From Castellaniella caeni NBRC 101664 (GTDB lineage Bacteria; Pseudomonadota; Gammaproteobacteria; Burkholderiales; Burkholderiaceae_B), in contig NZ_BCWN01000003.1 of assembly GCF_001592225.1 (NCBI RefSeq), positions 62,001 through 126,000 on the forward strand: 64,000 nt of DNA, written 5' to 3'. Below are positions 9,374-16,366 of this stretch, one piece after another (the first letter of the stretch is position 1; every line of letters begins with the position of its first letter). The notes under the pieces are model-generated. The model ran no database searches. It saw only the letters and a program-made list of their open reading frames with translations, and was not told where the DNA came from. The position numbers and the translations under genes were made by a program.

Positions 9374-10831
9374 CTAACGGACGAACACGACGCGGGGAAG
9401 CCGGGCCGTACGCCGGATCGGCCCCCCTTCGGTCAACGCCTGCCAGGCGACTGACTCGAAAGCGGTCTCATCCACGGCGACCGTGAAAGTATCACAACCC
9501 AGTTGCAAGTATGTGACAAGCTCGGCCAGGCCCTGCTGCAGCGGCTGCTCGGCAACGAGCTCAGCCAGACTGACCTGGGCCTTGCCCTGCAGCGCGTGGC
9601 GCACATGGCGCGTCAACCTGGCCTTGTCCACCACCACCTGCTCGAACAGCGCCGCCGGATCGATGGCTTCATCGCCCGCCTGCAGCGCCAGGCTGGCCAG
9701 CACCGGCTTGAGCGCGGGCGTATGCAAGGGGCGCTCCATCACCAGCTCGACCTCGGCCTGCGGCAGGTCGATCCACATGGAAACCGCGGCGGGAAACTGG
9801 GCGCGCAACGCCAGGGCCTTGCTTTCGATGCCACGCAAGATATCCATGATGCGCCGGTTTTCCAACCAGGCCTGGTCGTCGAGAAAGCGCCGCAGTTGCT
9901 GCGACAAGGCGGCCACCGTGCGCTGCGTGTGTTCACCGGCCTCGAGCCAGTCATAGTGAATGCGCCGCGTGCGGCCGTCGGGCCGTAACTGGGCCACCGC
10001 CGGCAGCGCCAGCACGCGATCGAGCAGTTCGGTCAGCGCTTCCTGCCTGCGACTGGACAGCAGAAAATCCCAGAATGCGCGAAAACTCTTGCCCTGGTCG
10101 GAGTCGGCAATCATGTCGCGTTCACCCATGATTTCTTCCAGCAGCTCACCCTTGCCACCGTCCCACAGGGCAATGCGCTCGCGCACGCGCCGATCCAGCT
10201 GACGAAAATTGTGTTCCACCTCGCGAAAGTCGGCCAGCAACTCGTGCGCCCCGCGCAAAAACTGCTGAAAACGGTCTCTGATGGCCGTTTCGTCCAGCAC
10301 CTCGATCTCGCCCGCTTCGACCCGCGCGATCTCGGCGTCGAGCTCTGCGCGCTTTTGCCGCAAATCGGCCAGACGCCTGTCCGGATCGGCATCACTGCCC
10401 GCGCTGATCTGCTTGAGCAGGTCAAACAGGGTCAGCAGCCGCGACTCGGTGCCCACGAACTGCCGCTCGGACAGCTGCACCAGCCAGACCAGCGCCTTTT
10501 CAGTGGCCGGCGTCAAATCGAACTGGGCCTCGTCCGTACCCGTCTTGTAGAACTTGCGCAGCCACCCTTTATCCGGCTGCGCCCAGTCATTCAGGTAATC
10601 GAGCGCCGACTTGGGAAATGCGCTTGCCCCCTTGTCCCCCAGCTGCAGACGCAACGCATACAGCTCGTCTTCCAACGCCTCGGCCAGATCGGCCGCCGCC
10701 ATGACGCGCACATTGGGTTCGACGAACACCCGCTGCAAGAAGCTGGCAATCAGCGGCGCATGGTCGGAGCGCAGCAGACGCCAAGCGGGGTGATGGGTGC
10801 GAAGCGCATCGAGCGTAGCAAAATCAAGCAT
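9374..10831 (-). CDS. jetA: Wadjet system protein JetA (DUF3375)
   Basis: A 485-residue DUF3375 protein, the MukF-like kleisin subunit and first gene of the Wadjet operon. It opens MLDFATLDALRTHHPAWRLLRSDHAPLIASFLQRVFV, a conserved N-terminal pattern. A winged-helix region and then coiled coil follow (RRLADLRQKRAELDAEIARVEAG at about residues 175-200). A conserved segment reads SFRAFWDFLLSSRRQEALTELL, and the C-terminal winged-helix domain covers about 390-470. Start at the ATG at 10831; the 33 additional codons upstream are not conserved in character. A plausible promoter lies at 10903-10930. Confidence 0.93.
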   Translation of the reverse strand: MLDFATLDALRTHHPAWRLLRSDHAPLIASFLQRVFVEPNVRVMAAADLAEALEDELYALRLQLGDKGASAFPKSALDYLNDWAQPDKGWLRKFYKTGTDEAQFDLTPATEKALVWLVQLSERQFVGTESRLLTLFDLLKQISAGSDADPDRRLADLRQKRAELDAEIARVEAGEIEVLDETAIRDRFQQFLRGAHELLADFREVEHNFRQLDRRVRERIALWDGGKGELLEEIMGERDMIADSDQGKSFRAFWDFLLSSRRQEALTELLDRVLALPAVAQLRPDGRTRRIHYDWLEAGEHTQRTVAALSQQLRRFLDDQAWLENRRIMDILRGIESKALALRAQFPAAVSMWIDLPQAEVELVMERPLHTPALKPVLASLALQAGDEAIDPAALFEQVVVDKARLTRHVRHALQGKAQVSLAELVAEQPLQQGLAELVTYLQLGCDTFTVAVDETAFESVAWQALTEGGPIRRTARLPRVVFVR

Positions 10832-10902
10832 CAGAGATGGCAACTGCCACGTCGTCGGGACAGCCGGGAGATTCAGGGGAAGAAAAGGGGCGTGCGGGGT
10901 GA

Positions 10903-10930
10903 AGCATAAACCAAACGCGATGCTCGGCAA
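10903..10930 (-). promoter_or_regulatory. candidate promoter of the Wadjet operon
   Basis: Read on the minus strand, TTGCCG (10925-10930) and TATGCT (10903-10908) are separated by 16 bp, about 70 bp upstream of the jetA start. Match to sigma-70 consensus is moderate. No operator is evident. Confidence 0.4.
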
Positions 10931-11003
10931 ATGGAACCGGGACGAACATCCGGCATGGCCTGAAATTTTGCCTCGCGACTGGCGCTTGGCTGAGACTGGA
11001 ACG

Positions 11004-11504
11004 CTACTTGGAAGGCCGGACAGTCGCCAGAGGCAAGAACAGAGTCAGCGGCGAATCGGGCAAGGCAATGAAGCCATGATGCCGATAGAAGGCCGAGGCC
11101 GCATCGTCTTTGGCATCTACCATCATGGCAAAGGCGGCAATCTCGGCGCGGGCAACACGATCAAGCGCATCGGCCAGCAGAGCACCACCCAGCCCTTGTC
11201 CCTTGAAAGCCTGATCCACAGCCAAGCGGCCCATGCGAACCGCTGGCACCGTCGGATAGCGCGGCAGCTTTTTGCCGATATTAGCGGGAAGCTCTGTCAG
11301 CAAGACACTTGACGACGCAAGTGTATAGTAGCCCGCGATTCGTTGCTCACCAGCCAAAGCAACATAGCAAGCAGCGACACGACGACGAACATCCTGCGAG
11401 GCTTGCGTCTGTATGTAGCGATTCAAAGGCTCCGAATCGCTGTTGAACGCAGCACGATCATGCTGGCCATCCAACAGGACAAGTTTGAACGGCGCACTGC
11501 TCAT
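11004..11504 (-). CDS. GNAT acetyltransferase toxin (TacT-like)
   Basis: A 166-residue GNAT protein of the TacT/AtaT type, which blocks translation by acetylating the aminoacyl group of charged tRNAs. It has the typical opening KLVLLDGQHDRAAFNSDSEPLNRYIQTQASQDVRRRVAACYVAL, the central GRLAVDQAFKGQGLGGALLADAL acetyl-CoA loop (Q/R-x-x-G-x-G/A) and the AFYRHHGFIALPDSPLTLFLPL ending seen across this toxin family. It overlaps the upstream DUF1778 antitoxin gene by 4 bp (ATGA). Which tRNA is the target cannot be told from sequence. The pair sits immediately upstream of the Wadjet operon and probably helps maintain the block. Confidence 0.93.
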   Translation of the reverse strand: MSSAPFKLVLLDGQHDRAAFNSDSEPLNRYIQTQASQDVRRRVAACYVALAGEQRIAGYYTLASSSVLLTELPANIGKKLPRYPTVPAVRMGRLAVDQAFKGQGLGGALLADALDRVARAEIAAFAMMVDAKDDAASAFYRHHGFIALPDSPLTLFLPLATVRPSK

Positions 11505-11782
11505 TCAGCGCTCAGGAGTGTATTGCGGCGGGAAAAAGCGCGTTTCAGGGCCGGTGTTTGTTTCGGCGGCGATAGCAGCGCCTGAGCAAAGCACTCCTGA
11601 TCCGCCATCGACAAACGGATGACCTCGGCCTGCTCGATGGCGCGTTGTGCTGCATCCTGGATAGCTGTGACCACGAAGTCGGTCATGGTGCGTCCCTGAA
11701 GCTCAGCGGCACGTTTGAGCATCGAATGCAGATCGGTACTGATTCGTGCTTCGAGACGGGCGGTAGAAATGGCCGTAGGCAT
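11501..11782 (-). CDS. DUF1778 antitoxin (TacA-like, ribbon-helix-helix)
   Basis: A 93-residue antitoxin. The N-terminal part ARLEARISTDLHSMLKRAAELQGRTMTDFVVTAIQDAA is a ribbon-helix-helix DNA-binding fold, and the C-terminal tail binds the GNAT toxin. The ATG at 11782 is preceded by a strong AAGGAGGT eight bases upstream, which rules out the longer 142-codon frame. The stop overlaps the toxin start by 4 bp. A 13-bp palindrome 28-40 bp upstream is a good candidate for the autoregulatory operator. Confidence 0.93.
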   Translation of the reverse strand: MPTAISTARLEARISTDLHSMLKRAAELQGRTMTDFVVTAIQDAAQRAIEQAEVIRLSMADQECFAQALLSPPKQTPALKRAFSRRNTLLSAE

Positions 11783-11809
11783 AGTAAGAGACCTCCTTAT
11801 AAAAGGATG

Positions 11810-11832
11810 CGGCAATTTGCCGTACGTGTCAA
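11810..11832 (-). promoter_or_regulatory. candidate toxin-antitoxin operator and -35 box
   Basis: A palindrome CGGCAATTTGCCG (11810-11822) lies between a perfect minus-strand TTGACA (11827-11832) and the antitoxin start. It occupies the promoter spacer region, where ribbon-helix-helix antitoxins usually bind. The matching -10 is poor at standard spacing, so the exact promoter is uncertain. Confidence 0.45.
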
Positions 11833-12153
11833 CCGTAAATCTTTTCAAAATATGGCATAAGCCTGAACGTGGGGGCATGTTTGCAACGCCCCCTCTGTCA
11901 CACGACAAGTTCGTTCGCGGCCTGTGCAACAGGCGACTGGCTGAGCGGGAAATGTGCCTGACCGGCGAAGCTGTGGATAACTGATGCTGCAGAGCCTTCG
12001 TAACAAAGGTAACGGAGGCAATTTACCATTCCAAACAATGAGGTGACCTGTTCCGAAGTATTGGGCGCACTACAACAAGAAGAGGCCAGCATCAGCAACC
12101 GTCGCCCTCAAATCCTGCGTTGACACTTGGTTGACACCCCAGCCGCAGGCAAC
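11833..12153. other. intergenic region between toxin-antitoxin pair and tRNA-Met
   Basis: No convincing gene. The short frames here lack ribosome binding sites and any family resemblance. The region contains an 8-bp direct repeat GTTGACAC at 12119-12126 and 12130-12137 (11-bp period, one helical turn) just beyond the tRNA terminator, which could be a recombinase or regulator binding site. Otherwise I see nothing. Confidence 0.5.
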
Positions 12154-12178
12154 AAAAAAGCCACCGCATTGGGTGGCT
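12154..12178 (-). terminator. intrinsic terminator of tRNA-Met
   Basis: On the minus strand GCCACC pairs with GGTGGC across a six-base loop and is followed by TTTTTT. It lies about 30 bp beyond the tRNA 3' end. Confidence 0.85.
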
Positions 12179-12207
12179 TCAATGTCCTGATTTAACAGGG
12201 GAAATTC

Positions 12208-12284
12208 TGGTGGCGCATCCCTGATTCGAACAGGGGACCTGCGGATTATGATTCCGTCGCTCTAACCGGCTGAGCTAATGCGCC
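12208..12284 (-). tRNA. tRNA-Met (CAU), elongator type
   Basis: A 77-base cloverleaf with encoded CCA (12208-12210). The acceptor stem is GGCGCAT/ATGCGCC with discriminator A, the D-arm is AGCTCAGCCGGTTAGAGC, and the T-arm contains GTTCGAATC. The anticodon loop reads ATCATAA with CAT at 12250-12248. The 7-bp acceptor begins with a normal G-C pair, unlike an initiator. A lysidine-modified tRNA-Ile2 has the same anticodon; the stem sequence CGGA/TCCG fits elongator Met better, but this needs a specialised check. Confidence 0.9.
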
Positions 12285-12294
12285 AAAGCACGCA

Positions 12295-12322
12295 ATTATA
12301 GCAAGAAATTTTCAGTGTGCAA
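12295..12322 (-). promoter_or_regulatory. promoter of tRNA-Met
   Basis: On the minus strand TTGCAC (12317-12322) and a perfect TATAAT (12295-12300) are separated by 16 bp; transcription would start a few bases before the tRNA 5' end. Confidence 0.75.
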
Positions 12323-12562
12323 GTAGGCAGCCTTGTCCAACATCGGATCAGGCTGAACAAGGTCTCGTGCTTCCAATCTCAGACGATGCCCGGGATACGA
12401 GAGCGGGGGCGTCGACCATCAAGATGGTGACCTTGACCCCGTGCAAGACTGGCTCAGACAGCGACAACCCCGGATGCACGCCCGGCCACAGGCCCCGCAC
12501 CTTGCATTTCGCCTGGCAGGCGCCTCATACTGAACCATTGCTCGAATATAGGGGAATCCCCG

Positions 12563-13666
12563 ATGGCTGATACCGACATCACCTTTGAACAACGCGCCCA
12601 GGGCGCCATCATGGGCGCCTACATTGGCGACGCCCTGGCGCTGGGCCCGCACTGGTACTACGACCTCGACGCGCTGCACCGCGCCTATGGCAACTGGATC
12701 ACCGACTATACCGACCCCCAGCCCGACCGCTATCACGCGGGCCTGAAGGCGGGGCAATCGTCGCAGGCGGGCTATATCCTCGACCTGCTGGTGCGCTCGC
12801 TGGCCGAAAAAGGCCAGTACGACGAGGCTGATTTCTGCCAGCGCCTGGATGACGAACTCTTCGCCCGGATCGACGGCACGCCGATGAACGGGCCTGGCGG
12901 CTATACCAGCCAGTCCATCCGCGAGGCCTGGCGCCTGCGCGTACGCGAGCACCAGCCCTGGGGCCGGGTGTCGGGCCTGGCCGACACGACCGAGGCCGCC
13001 GAGCGCATCATGGCGCTGGCTGTGCGCTACGCCTGGCAGCCGACGGCGCTGGCCCAGCTGGCCTCGACCAACACGGCGCTCACGCAGCACGACACCACCG
13101 TCATGGCCATGACGGTGGCCTACGCCTGCGTGCTGGGCAGCCTGGTGCGCGGCGAGCCGCTGGACGCCCAGACGTCCGAACGCCTCATGCAGCGGGTGCA
13201 CGACGGCTCGCTGCCCTTTCACGCGGTCACCCGCGCGGGCGAGCAAACGCCCCCCGTCGGCCCCGAGACGCCGCGCCACGCGGGACAATTTCCCTCGCCC
13301 GACGCGCTGTTGACGGCATCGTGCATCGTGCGCGCGGCCACCGACCCCGATATCCGCATCGAACCCGCCTGGAAGGCGTCGCTGGTCTACGGCATGCCGT
13401 GCGCGGTGTATCACCAGTTTCCCGCCGCGTACTATCTGGCGGGGCGCTTCCAGGGCAATTTCGAGCAGGCCGTGCTCAACGCCGTCAACGGCGGCGGCCA
13501 GAACCAGGCGCGGGCCATCCTGACCGGCGCGCTGGCGGGTGCCATCGGCGGCATCCAGGCCATCCCCGACCGCTTCATCGAAGGGCTGGAACACCACGAA
13601 CAGCGCCTGGCCTGGGCCGCCCAGATCGCCAAGCAGGCGCAGCAAGTACCTCAAAAAGAAATCTAA
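12563..13666 (+). CDS. ADP-ribosylglycohydrolase-fold protein lacking usual metal motifs
   Basis: A 367-residue protein with the overall pattern of the ADP-ribosylglycohydrolase (DraG/ARH) family: an N-terminal AIMGAYIGDALALGPHWYYD helix (about residues 15-34) and a C-terminal ILTGALAGAIGGI helix (about 319-331). In active members two motifs, TDDT and GGDTDT, hold the two metal ions. Here the corresponding positions read GQSSQAG (64-70) and NGGGQNQAR (309-317), with no Asp in either. The protein may therefore be catalytically dead, use other ligands, or act on another substrate. The ATG at 12563 follows a weak ribosome site. It converges with the lipoprotein gene, the stop codons nearly touching. 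Confidence 0.85.
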   Translation: MADTDITFEQRAQGAIMGAYIGDALALGPHWYYDLDALHRAYGNWITDYTDPQPDRYHAGLKAGQSSQAGYILDLLVRSLAEKGQYDEADFCQRLDDELFARIDGTPMNGPGGYTSQSIREAWRLRVREHQPWGRVSGLADTTEAAERIMALAVRYAWQPTALAQLASTNTALTQHDTTVMAMTVAYACVLGSLVRGEPLDAQTSERLMQRVHDGSLPFHAVTRAGEQTPPVGPETPRHAGQFPSPDALLTASCIVRAATDPDIRIEPAWKASLVYGMPCAVYHQFPAAYYLAGRFQGNFEQAVLNAVNGGGQNQARAILTGALAGAIGGIQAIPDRFIEGLEHHEQRLAWAAQIAKQAQQVPQKEI

Positions 13667-14394
13667 CGCACCGGCAGAAAGTTGAAGAACAGCAGGCCCT
13701 GCAGATAATTGATGCCCAGACGCCGCATGCTCTCGTCCTGCAGCTCGGCCACCAGATCCAGCCGGGCGATCATGCGGCCAAACTCGCGCTCGAAGCTCAG
13801 GTTGGCCACGCCGTTGCCCAGCTCATTGGACAGTAGCAGGGGTCGGCCCTGGGCATCGCGGCGCGTGGCCAGCATCCAGGCGGCGATCTCGACGTTGCGC
13901 GCGGCGTTGAAGACGTGCTGCGCGCTGACCGAATCCGTCACGTGAAAGCGCGTGCGCCCGCCATGCGCCACGATGATCATGTTCGCCAACCCCAGCACGA
14001 AAGCGGCGACACGGTCTCCCGGGTAGCGCGGATCCATCGCCACGGACAGTACCTCGATATCCTGCAGCCCTTCCAGTTCTTTGGGCACCTCGCCCGCGCG
14101 GATGCGGCCGTCGCCCTGGGCCAGGGCGGCCTTCAGGTCGGTGAAGCCCGTCTTGCGCCACTCGATGGGATTGCGCCGGTACAGTTTTTCCAGCAGGCGC
14201 GACAGGCTGTCCAGGTTGTCGCGCATGGCCAGCGTCTGCACCCGGTTGATGTCGTTTTGCACCAGCTGGTCGCTCGACATGGACTCGGCGCGGGGGCCGT
14301 CGGCGGGCGCGGAGACGCAGCCCGCCAGGGACAGGCAGCCCAGCACGAGCAGCCGGGCCAGCCAGCCCCCGGCGCTGCATGGCCCGCCCATCAA
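13663..14394 (-). CDS. uncharacterised lipoprotein
   Basis: A 243-residue protein with a lipoprotein signal: a hydrophobic stretch WLARLLVLGCLSLAGC with lipobox LAGC at about residues 23-26. The mature part is helical and contains RVQTLAMRDNLDSLSRLLEKLYRRNPIEWRKTG and VAAFVLGLANMIIVAHGGRTRFHVTDSVSAQHVFNAARNVEIAAWML, without known catalytic motifs. I recognise it only as a conserved hypothetical of Burkholderiales type. Its start overlaps the 3' end of the GhrA-like gene by 4 bp (ATGA), so the two are coupled. No function is proposed. Confidence 0.8.
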   Translation of the reverse strand: MMGGPCSAGGWLARLLVLGCLSLAGCVSAPADGPRAESMSSDQLVQNDINRVQTLAMRDNLDSLSRLLEKLYRRNPIEWRKTGFTDLKAALAQGDGRIRAGEVPKELEGLQDIEVLSVAMDPRYPGDRVAAFVLGLANMIIVAHGGRTRFHVTDSVSAQHVFNAARNVEIAAWMLATRRDAQGRPLLLSNELGNGVANLSFEREFGRMIARLDLVAELQDESMRRLGINYLQGLLFFNFLPVR

Positions 14395-15320
14395 TATTGC
14401 CGCGCCCGATCCACCACCCCGGTAATGGGCTCGCCGCGCACCACGGCGCGAACCTTGCCCGCGATCTGCTGCACGGTCAGGCCCATCAGGCTGGCCCCGG
14501 CGATGTGCGGCGTGACCTCGATGCGGCGGTCGGCCCAGAAAGGATGGCTGGGCGGCAGGGGCTCTTGCTCGAAGGCATCCAGGGCGGCCCCGCGCACACG
14601 GCCGCTATCGAGACACGCGAGCAGATCCGCGGCGACCAGGTGTTCGCCGCGGGCGATGTTGATGACGTAGGCATCGGGCCGCAGCTGCTCGAACGTGGCG
14701 CGGCACAGGATGCCCCGCGTGTCGTCGGTGAGCGGCAGCACGTTGACCAGCACGCGCGTACGGGCCAGGAACTGCGGCAGCTGTGCCTGGCCGTAGGCCT
14801 GCGCCCCCGCCACCTCGCGGCCGCTGCGCGACCAGACGGCCACCGGGTATTCCAGCGCCGCGCACGCCTGTGCCACTCGCGCGCCCATGACGCCCGCCCC
14901 CATCACCCCGACCGGCCAAGCTTCGCGCTCGATGTCGTCCAGCGGCCGCCAGGCGGCCTGCGCCTGAAAACCGGCATAGCGCCCCAGGTCGCGCGACTGG
15001 CGGATGAGGTAGTGCAGCACGTACTCGGCCATCTGCACGGCCATGCCGCCGTCTTCCATACGCACCAGCGTGACCGCGTCGGGCAGGCCCGGCAGCGTCA
15101 GCAGCGCATCGACACCGGCCCCCAGGTTGAACAGATACTTCAGCCGCGGCTCGCGCGCGAACAGCCCTGCGGGCGGCGCCCAGACGACCGCCGCATCGGC
15201 CTGGCCTGCGGGGCCCTCGGCGTCCCACAGGCGCACCCGGTGCTCTGGCAAGGCCTGCTGCAGGGCATGCACCCACGCGTGCGGGCTGGATTCGTGGCGG
15301 GAAGCAAAAACAATTTCCAT
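14391..15320 (-). CDS. ghrA: glyoxylate/hydroxypyruvate reductase A-like D-2-hydroxyacid dehydrogenase
   Basis: A 309-residue NAD(P)H-dependent D-2-hydroxyacid dehydrogenase, of the usual GhrA length. The Rossmann motif VGVMGAGVMGARVAQ is at about residues 138-152, NVLPLTDDTRGIL precedes the conserved Arg in YVINIARGEHLV, the Glu lies in ALDAFEQEPLP, and the catalytic His is in EVTPHIAG. It should reduce glyoxylate and hydroxypyruvate, which would complement the glycolate oxidase 30 kb away, although no direct link is visible. ATG at 15320. It is the first gene of a two-gene unit with the lipoprotein. Confidence 0.88.
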   Translation of the reverse strand: MEIVFASRHESSPHAWVHALQQALPEHRVRLWDAEGPAGQADAAVVWAPPAGLFAREPRLKYLFNLGAGVDALLTLPGLPDAVTLVRMEDGGMAVQMAEYVLHYLIRQSRDLGRYAGFQAQAAWRPLDDIEREAWPVGVMGAGVMGARVAQACAALEYPVAVWSRSGREVAGAQAYGQAQLPQFLARTRVLVNVLPLTDDTRGILCRATFEQLRPDAYVINIARGEHLVAADLLACLDSGRVRGAALDAFEQEPLPPSHPFWADRRIEVTPHIAGASLMGLTVQQIAGKVRAVVRGEPITGVVDRARQY

Positions 15321-15407
15321 ATTCAGGCGACATCAAAACTTGTAAATACAGGATTTTCCTGCTGAAGGCCCATTGCAAAGGCCCTGACCCCACGGCAGGA
15401 GACACTC

Positions 15408-15497
15408 ATGCTACGAAGGCCTTTATCTTACCTGCTGGCTGCCCCGATGCTCGCGTGCGCGGAGCAGGCCCACGCCCATCGCCCAGTGATCGGGTAG
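15408..15497 (+). CDS. candidate 29-residue lipopeptide
   Basis: A short frame with an excellent ribosome site (AGGAG six bases before ATG at 15408). It encodes two Arg, a hydrophobic stretch and a lipobox-like MLAC ending at Cys17 (MLRRPLSYLLAAPMLACAEQ), then only 12 more residues rich in His and Ala before TAG. It resembles very short entericidin-like lipopeptides in layout only. It could equally be a chance frame or an upstream leader for the NADAR-like gene that begins 54 bp later. Confidence 0.4.
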   Translation: MLRRPLSYLLAAPMLACAEQAHAHRPVIG

Positions 15498-15551
15498 ACT
15501 GCCCTTTCGTGCCGACACTCGGCGGCACCCGAACAGGCACCAGACCACCCC

Positions 15552-16013
15552 ATGTCCACACCGACGCTCAACGTTTCTTTTCTTTCCGACGACTGGCGCG
15601 GCGTGGCCTTGTCCAATTTTTGCCTGTACCCGTTCGTGCTGGACGACGTCTTGCTGGCCTCGGTCGAGGGCTTCATCCAGGGTATCAAGTTCGCGCCTGG
15701 CCACCCCGCGCGCGAACGGGCCTTCATCTCCAGCGCCTGGGACGCCAAGGCCTGCGGCAAGGGGGCCGGCAAGCAGTACGCCTACTGGGGCCCGCAGCCC
15801 ATCGCCTTTGGCTCGGGCGCGCACCACGATCTGGTCGAGCGCGCCCTGCGTGCCCGTTTCGCCCAGCACGAGGGCCTGTGCCAGGTGCTGCGCAGCACAC
15901 GCGGCCTCGTGCTGACGCACGAAACCGGCGAAGGGCCCGAACCCGCCCTCACCTCTTTACCCGCCGCCCGCTTCTGCCAGGTGCTGACGGCCCTGCGCGA
16001 CGCGCTGCCCTGA
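15552..16013 (+). CDS. NADAR-like domain protein
   Basis: A 153-residue protein. Segments VALSNFCLYPFVLDD, LLASVEGFIQGIKF, FISSAWDAKACGK and HHDLVERALRARFAQHEGLCQVLRSTRGLVLTHET align in order with the NADAR (YbiA/RibX) fold, whose canonical signature is FLSNFY...SVEHYYQ..KF and later M..AL.AKF.QN..L...L..TG...L.E. Known NADAR enzymes hydrolyse ADP-ribosyl groups or N-glycosidic bonds of damaged riboflavin intermediates. Key positions SNF, SVE and the trailing Glu are partly kept. Assignment is by eye and moderate. Another ADP-ribose-related fold gene lies 2 kb away at 12563, which may be coincidence. Confidence 0.55.
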   Translation: MSTPTLNVSFLSDDWRGVALSNFCLYPFVLDDVLLASVEGFIQGIKFAPGHPARERAFISSAWDAKACGKGAGKQYAYWGPQPIAFGSGAHHDLVERALRARFAQHEGLCQVLRSTRGLVLTHETGEGPEPALTSLPAARFCQVLTALRDALP

Positions 16014-16150
16014 GCCACAAAGGCATACGGAATGATCAGCAGTCGCCTTCATTTCCTGGCTTTCTCCCTGCGCGAATGGCTTAGAAGCCATCACAGGCAG
16101 CCAGGATTTCAAGCGAAATGCAGGGACGGTTGCAGTCGCATACCAGCAAA

Positions 16151-16180
16151 ACAAAAGGGCCCAGGTTTTCACCTGAGCCC
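16151..16180 (-). terminator. intrinsic terminator of tRNA-Lys
   Basis: On the minus strand GGGCTCAGGT pairs with ACCTGGGCCC (one G-U) around a GAAA tetraloop, followed by TTTTGTTTT. Confidence 0.88.
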
Positions 16181-16190
16181 TCGATCAATC

Positions 16191-16266
16191 TGGTGGGTTG
16201 TGACAGGCTCGAACTGTCGACCGACGGATTAAGAGTCCGCTGCTCTACCAACTGAGCTAACAACCC
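16191..16266 (-). tRNA. tRNA-Lys (CUU)
   Basis: A 76-base cloverleaf with encoded CCA (16191-16193). The acceptor stem is GGGTTGT/ACAACCC, the D-arm AGCTCAGTTGGTAGAGC, the anticodon stem GCGGA/TCCGT with loop CTCTTAA (anticodon CTT at 16233-16231), and the T-loop GTTCGAGCC. Confidence 0.95.
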
Positions 16267-16290
16267 ATCGCGTTTTCCGCGAAGAACAAG

Positions 16291-16319
16291 AATATACACA
16301 AATTCCGCGCCGCGTGCAA
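16291..16319 (-). promoter_or_regulatory. promoter of tRNA-Lys
   Basis: On the minus strand TTGCAC (16314-16319) and TATATT (16291-16296) are 17 bp apart, 25 bp upstream of the tRNA 5' end. Confidence 0.7.
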
Positions 16320-16330
16320 ACGGCGCATGC

Positions 16331-16357
16331 ACTGCCACTGCCACCGCCACTGCCACC
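16331..16357. repeat. short hexanucleotide tandem repeat
   Basis: Four and a half copies of ACTGCC/ACCGCC in a row, located between the tRNA-Lys promoter and the 3' end of the mannose-1-phosphate guanylyltransferase gene (10 bp after its stop). No role is apparent. Confidence 0.7.
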
Positions 16358-16366
16358 TACGGCCCG

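Noticed and set aside
11823-12207. Integrase remnant next to tRNA-Met
   Set aside because: I looked for recombinase motifs and for a second copy of the tRNA 3' end near the other side of the defence block (about 3.2-3.4 kb and 1.4-1.6 kb) and found neither.
16081-16356. Minus-strand frame starting MAVAVAVAV over the tRNA-Lys
   Set aside because: It translates the hexanucleotide repeat and the tRNA gene itself; not a protein gene.
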